This document shows positions 60,756-64,000 of a stretch of DNA of 64,000 nucleotides, in pieces; position 1 is the first letter of the stretch, and every line of letters begins with the position of its first letter. The position numbers and the translations under genes were made by a program. The DNA is from Streptosporangium becharense (lineage in GTDB: Bacteria; Actinomycetota; Actinomycetes; Streptosporangiales; Streptosporangiaceae): the NCBI RefSeq assembly GCF_014204985.1, contig NZ_JACHMP010000001.1, positions 3,100,001-3,164,000 on the forward strand, given 5' to 3'. The notes under the pieces were generated by a model. That model saw only the letters and a program-made list of their open reading frames with translations, ran no database searches and was not told the origin of the DNA.

Positions 60756-61406
60756 CTAGTAGCCCGCGGGGGCGACCGGACGGCGCCTGCGGCGCACCAC
60801 CCAGGCCGCGAGGACACCGCCGACGAGCCCGAACAGGTGTCCCTGCCAGGAGATGCCGTCCTCGCCGGGCAGCACGCCCCAGACGATCGAGTAGTAGGCG
60901 ATCGCCACCCCGACCCCGACCACGATGTCGAGGGGACGGCGGTCGAACAGACCCCGGGCCACGACGAGGCCGAAGTAGCCGAAGACCAGGCCGCTGGCCC
61001 CGACCGTGACGGCCGAGGGCGAGCTGGTGAACCAGACGCCCAGGCCGCTGACCAGGATGATGATCAGAGTGGCTGCCAGGAAGCGGCCGATTCCGCGCAG
61101 CGCCGCGAGGAACCCCAGGATCAGCAGGGGCAGCGAGTTGGCCATCAGGTGTCCGAAACCGGCGTGGAGGAAGGGGGCGAGGAAGATGCCGCCCAGGCCC
61201 TCCGGATTCCAGGACCTGATGCCGTAGAGGTCGAACTCGCCCGGGAGCACGTAGTCGGCGACCTCCGTCACCCACATGATCGCGACCAGGACGACGTTGA
61301 CGATCGCGGCACCCACGGCCCCCACGGCCAGGCTTCCCGCCTTGCGCTTGAATCGCTCGCCGGAGGATCGGCCGGTTGGGGTCATCCCGGTCGAGTAGTC
61401 GTTCAT
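60756..61406 (-). CDS. Rhomboid family intramembrane serine protease
   Basis: 216-aa membrane protein with about six hydrophobic segments. The catalytic serine is in VGASGLVFGYFG (GxSG), the catalytic histidine in ISWQGHLFGLVGG, and HAGFGHLMANS is the conserved His/Asn region of helix 2. It would cleave single-pass membrane proteins. The start is the ATG at 61406 (MNDYSTGMTPTGRSSG) with CAGGAG upstream. Confidence 0.9.
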   Translation of the reverse strand: MNDYSTGMTPTGRSSGERFKRKAGSLAVGAVGAAIVNVVLVAIMWVTEVADYVLPGEFDLYGIRSWNPEGLGGIFLAPFLHAGFGHLMANSLPLLILGFLAALRGIGRFLAATLIIILVSGLGVWFTSSPSAVTVGASGLVFGYFGLVVARGLFDRRPLDIVVGVGVAIAYYSIVWGVLPGEDGISWQGHLFGLVGGVLAAWVVRRRRRPVAPAGY

Positions 61407-61497
61407 TCGCGCTCCTGGCCTCGGAGGGGTCGAGTGGCTGTCAAGTGCCCCCGCCGCACCTGTCCACACCTTTACCGTACGCACTCCGGGCCGCGGA

Positions 61498-61534
61498 CGC
61501 GCCGGGTGCGACCCGTCGGATCACACCCGGCGCG
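61498..61534 (-). terminator. Terminator after the enoyl-CoA hydratase gene
   Basis: Perfect 11-bp stem CGCGCCGGGTG/CACCCGGCGCG (61498-61508, 61524-61534), 6 bp past the stop on the minus strand. Confidence 0.7.
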
Positions 61535-61540
61535 GAGGGT

Positions 61541-62305
61541 CTACTCCCCCTGCCACCGGGGAGCGCGCTTCTCGGCGAAGGCCGCCGCCCCCTCCATCGC
61601 GTCCTTGGAGCCGAACACCGGATCGATGATCTCCGCCTGCTTCTTGAACATCTCGTCCCTGCTCCAGTCGGCGGACTCGACGATCACCCGTTTGGTCGCG
61701 GCGAGGGCGAGCGGGGCGTTGGCGGCGATCTTCCTGGCCAGCTCGACCGCTCCGGCCAGCGCCTCACCCACGGGCGTGATGTGGTTGACCAGGCCGAGTT
61801 CGTACAGCCGGGAGGCGGGGAAGTGGTCGCCGGTCAGGGCGATCTCCATCGCGACGTGGTACGGGATGCGCTGGGGCAGCCGCATCACGCCGCCCGCCCC
61901 CGCGACCAGACCGCGCTTGGGCTCCGGCAGCCCGAACTTCGCCTCCTCGGAGGCGAGGATGATGTCGCAGGCCAGCGCCAGCTCGAAGCCACCGGCCAGG
62001 GCGTATCCCTCGACGGCCGCGACGATCGGCTTCTTCGGCGGCGCCTCCGCGATGCCGCCGAAGCCCCTGCCCGGGATGACCGGGAAGTCCCCACTGAGGA
62101 ACCCCTTCAGGTCCATGCCCGCGCAGAACGTGCCGCCGGCGCCGGTGAGGACGTAGGCGGCCACGTCCCTACGCTCCTCCAGTCCGTCCAGGGCTGCCGC
62201 GATGCCCCGGGCGACCGCGCCGTTGACGGCGTTCCTGGCCCGGGGGCGGTTGATCGTGATGACGGCGACCCCGCCGTCGACGTCGACCAGAACCTCGTCA
62301 GACAC
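61541..62305 (-). CDS. Enoyl-CoA hydratase/isomerase (crotonase family)
   Basis: 254-aa crotonase-fold enzyme. The oxyanion-hole segments are FCAGMDLKGF and ALAGGFELALACDI. Both glutamates used by hydratases appear to be kept (GGFELAL and GLPEPKRGL), so hydration of 2-enoyl-CoA is plausible. The start is GTG at 62305 with AGGAG 9 bp upstream. It follows the 3-hydroxyacyl-CoA dehydrogenase-like gene by 10 bp, giving two successive beta-oxidation steps in one operon. Confidence 0.9.
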   Translation of the reverse strand: MSDEVLVDVDGGVAVITINRPRARNAVNGAVARGIAAALDGLEERRDVAAYVLTGAGGTFCAGMDLKGFLSGDFPVIPGRGFGGIAEAPPKKPIVAAVEGYALAGGFELALACDIILASEEAKFGLPEPKRGLVAGAGGVMRLPQRIPYHVAMEIALTGDHFPASRLYELGLVNHITPVGEALAGAVELARKIAANAPLALAATKRVIVESADWSRDEMFKKQAEIIDPVFGSKDAMEGAAAFAEKRAPRWQGE

Positions 62306-62315
62306 CGGGTGACTC

Positions 62316-63089
62316 CTACTTGGGCTGGAAGCGGATGCCGCCGTCGAAACGGATGGTCTCGGCGTTCATGTAGTCGTTCTCGATCAGTGAGCGGACCAGG
62401 TGCGCGAACTCCGAGGCCAGGCCCATGCGCTTGGGGAAGACCACCGGAGCCACGAGCTTGGCTTTGAACGCGTCGGAGTCGGACGAGAAACCGTAGATCG
62501 GGGTGTCGATGATGCCCGGGCAGATGGTGTTGACGCGGATGCCGACCGCGGCGAGGTCACGCGCGGCCGGAACGGTCATGCCGACGATCCCGCCCTTGGA
62601 CGCCGAGTAGGCCACCTGACCCGTCTGCCCCTCCAGCGCCGCCACCGAGGCAGTGTTGATCACCACACCGCGCTGGCCGTCCGCGTCGACCGGTTCCGTC
62701 TTGGCGATCGCCGCGGCGCCGATGCGCATGAGGTTGAAGGTGCCGATCAGGTTGACCTCGATGACCTTGCGGTAGGAGGCCAGGTCATGGGGCGAACCGT
62801 CGCGGTTGACGGTCCTGCTCGCCCAGCCGATTCCCGCGCTGTTCACCACGACGCGCAGCGGCTTGCCGGTGGCCACGGCCGCGTCGACGGCCGCCTGCAC
62901 CTGCTCCTCGTCGGACACGTCCGTCTTGACGAAGACGCCGCCGAGCTCGTCGGCCAGGGACTTGCCGCGCTCCTCGTTGAGGTCGGCGATGACGACGGTC
63001 ACACCGTGCGCGGCGAGGTCGCGGGCCGTGGCCTCGCCGAGACCGCTGGCACCGCCCGAGATGATTGCTGCTGCTCCGTTCAGGTCCAT
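62316..63089 (-). CDS. 3-hydroxyacyl-CoA dehydrogenase type II-like SDR
   Basis: 257-aa classical short-chain dehydrogenase. The NAD motif is [12 protein letters not shown], with Asp after strand 2 (IADLNEE) indicating NAD; the active site is INTASVAA and YSASKGG. The pattern (N-S-A-G-I-G-W-A, long insert before the C-terminus) matches the HSD17B10 / type II 3-hydroxyacyl-CoA dehydrogenase group. The ATG at 63089 has no ribosome binding site but lies 6 bp after TAAAGT, so the mRNA is probably leaderless. Operon with enoyl-CoA hydratase. Confidence 0.9.
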   Translation of the reverse strand: MDLNGAAAIISGGASGLGEATARDLAAHGVTVVIADLNEERGKSLADELGGVFVKTDVSDEEQVQAAVDAAVATGKPLRVVVNSAGIGWASRTVNRDGSPHDLASYRKVIEVNLIGTFNLMRIGAAAIAKTEPVDADGQRGVVINTASVAALEGQTGQVAYSASKGGIVGMTVPAARDLAAVGIRVNTICPGIIDTPIYGFSSDSDAFKAKLVAPVVFPKRMGLASEFAHLVRSLIENDYMNAETIRFDGGIRFQPK

Positions 63090-63095
63090 GACCGG

Positions 63096-63101
63096 ACTTT
63101 A
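63096..63101 (-). promoter_or_regulatory. -10 box of the leaderless beta-oxidation operon
   Basis: TAAAGT on the minus strand, 6 bp from the ATG of the SDR gene; -35 region is weak. Confidence 0.5.
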
Positions 63102-63136
63102 ACGCGCAGACCGAATGAAGTTCTACACGGGGTGGC

Positions 63137-63475
63137 CTAAATCTCTTCGACGGCCGTGTCCACGTCAGGGTAGACCTTTATCCTCCGGTCGAGGCCGGTC
63201 GTCCGCAGGATCCGGGCCACCGGCGCCTGGGGCGAGGCCAGGCACACGCCGCCGCCCTCGCTCGTGGCCAGCCGCCACGCCTCGATCAGCACCGACAGCC
63301 CGCTGGAGTCCATGAACGACAGGGCGGTGAGGTCGAGGACGAGCCGGGAGCCGTCCAGCTTGATCGCGTCACGGACCTCGTCCCGCAGGAAGGGAGCGGT
63401 GAACAGGTCGAGCTCGCCCTCGACGGCCACCACCACGGCGTCGCCGACGGCGCGGCGAGCCAGCCGTAGCTTCAT
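63137..63475 (-). CDS. STAS-domain anti-sigma factor antagonist
   Basis: 112-aa SpoIIAA/RsbV-like protein. The strand V-V-V-A-V-E-G-E-L-D-L-F-T-A is followed by the phosphorylation site region SFMDSSGLSVL. It would bind and release an anti-sigma kinase when unphosphorylated. GAGGAGG precedes the ATG. No kinase gene is adjacent; the SpoIIE/HATPase protein at 51380-53605 is a conceivable partner, but this is speculation. Confidence 0.9.
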   Translation of the reverse strand: MKLRLARRAVGDAVVVAVEGELDLFTAPFLRDEVRDAIKLDGSRLVLDLTALSFMDSSGLSVLIEAWRLATSEGGGVCLASPQAPVARILRTTGLDRRIKVYPDVDTAVEEI

Positions 63476-63564
63476 CAGTCCTCCTCGCGCCCACAGGGCA
63501 GACCCACTTTACTTCGCCGTCGCTCCGCACGAGGTCGCGCGCGTTCCCTCCCCAGAGGTTCCCA

Positions 63565-64000
63565 TCACGGAGGCGCGAAACCGTAGGGCAGTTCGAGACG
63601 GTGAGCCGCGAGGAGACCGGCGTCGGAGAGGATCTCACGGGTCGGGCCGTCGGCGGCGATCACGCCGCCGGAGAGGATGAGCGCGCGCTCACACAACTCC
63701 AGCGCGTAGGGCAGGTCGTGGGTGACCATCAGGATGGTCACGTCGAGCCCCCGGAGGATCTCGGCCAGTTCACGGCGGGAGGCCGGGTCGAGGTTGGACG
63801 ACGGTTCGTCCAGCACCAGGATCTCCGGCTCCATGGCCAGCACGGTGGCCACCGCCACCCGGCGGCGCTGGCCGAAGGACAGGTGGTGCGGCGGCCGGTC
63901 GATCGCCTCCAGCATGCCGACGCGTTCCAGCGCGTCCTTGACCCGGAACGCGAGCTCCTCACCCGTCACCCCCAGGTTGGCCGGGCCGAAGGCCACGTCC
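63565..64000 (-). CDS. Energy-coupling factor / CbiO-like ABC transporter ATPase (partial)
   Basis: C-terminal about 145 residues of an ABC ATPase whose start lies beyond the window. DVAFGPANLGV, the signature LSFGQRRRVAVA, Walker B EILVLDEPSSNLD and the switch histidine in MVTHDLPYALE are visible. DVAFGPxNLG directly after the Q-loop is typical of CbiO/EcfA ATPases for cobalt, nickel or vitamins. Permease and substrate subunits would be expected upstream, outside the window. Confidence 0.9.
   Translation of the reverse strand, partial: DVAFGPANLGVTGEELAFRVKDALERVGMLEAIDRPPHHLSFGQRRRVAVATVLAMEPEILVLDEPSSNLDPASRRELAEILRGLDVTILMVTHDLPYALELCERALILSGGVIAADGPTREILSDAGLLAAHRLELPYGFAPP

Overview
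The window is very GC-rich chromosomal DNA with frequent GTG/TTG starts, AGGAGG-type ribosome binding sites and leaderless-looking promoters. It carries the actinobacterial order tRNA-Trp, secE, nusG, rplK, rplA, lipoprotein, rplJ, rplL, rpoB, rpoC. Gene content (AfsR/LuxR-like STAND ATPases, class F sortases, SpoIIE-type phosphatase, IdeR, UTRA-only protein) points to a Streptosporangiales-like filamentous actinomycete; the order is an inference and the genus cannot be read from the sequence.

Layout. 0.1-14.5 kb: transcription/translation block, all on the minus strand, ending at a tRNA-Trp; two Mce-associated membrane proteins sit between rplL and rpoB with no mce genes. 14.8-16 kb: aspartate aminotransferase. 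16-22.4 kb: two tandem NB-ARC/TPR ATPases, a decayed SigE-family sigma factor, an adenosine deaminase, and a third NB-ARC/TPR gene that has lost its nucleotide-binding core. 22.8-25.3 kb: methyltransferase, a 59-codon small gene with good signals, and a thiolase. 25.5-29 kb: DUF2079 membrane protein, class F sortase and sortase substrate. 29.3-39.7 kb: a nine-gene plus-strand sugar locus (TIM-barrel isomerase, split transketolase, FGGY kinase, DUF2291 protein, ribose-type ABC transporter, SorC regulator). Its enzyme set matches the non-oxidative D-apiose pathway. 39.8-45.2 kb: assorted secreted and regulatory genes. 45.7-48 kb: a second sortase/substrate cassette. 48.2-56.6 kb: acyl-CoA dehydrogenase, lipoprotein, small membrane protein, hydrolase, PAS-GAF-PP2C-HATPase phosphatase, IdeR-like repressor, MFS transporter, pdxH. 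56.7-64 kb: citrate synthase, serC, BlaI-like repressor, UTRA protein, rhomboid protease, enoyl-CoA hydratase and 3-hydroxyacyl-CoA dehydrogenase, STAS protein, and a CbiO-like ATPase cut by the window edge.

How it works together. In the sugar locus, an imported pentose would be isomerised, phosphorylated by the FGGY kinase and cleaved by the two-subunit transketolase; five junctions in it overlap by 4 bp and one by 8 bp. A 28-bp palindrome overlaps the TTGACA box of its lead promoter and is the obvious candidate site for the SorC regulator. The two sortase cassettes each pair a class F sortase with a Thr/Pro-stalked surface protein ending in a shared P-x-G-G-A-x-T-G motif. Several loci show short tandem duplications (10, 17, 21 and 27/54 bp), two of which inactivate the sigma factor gene.
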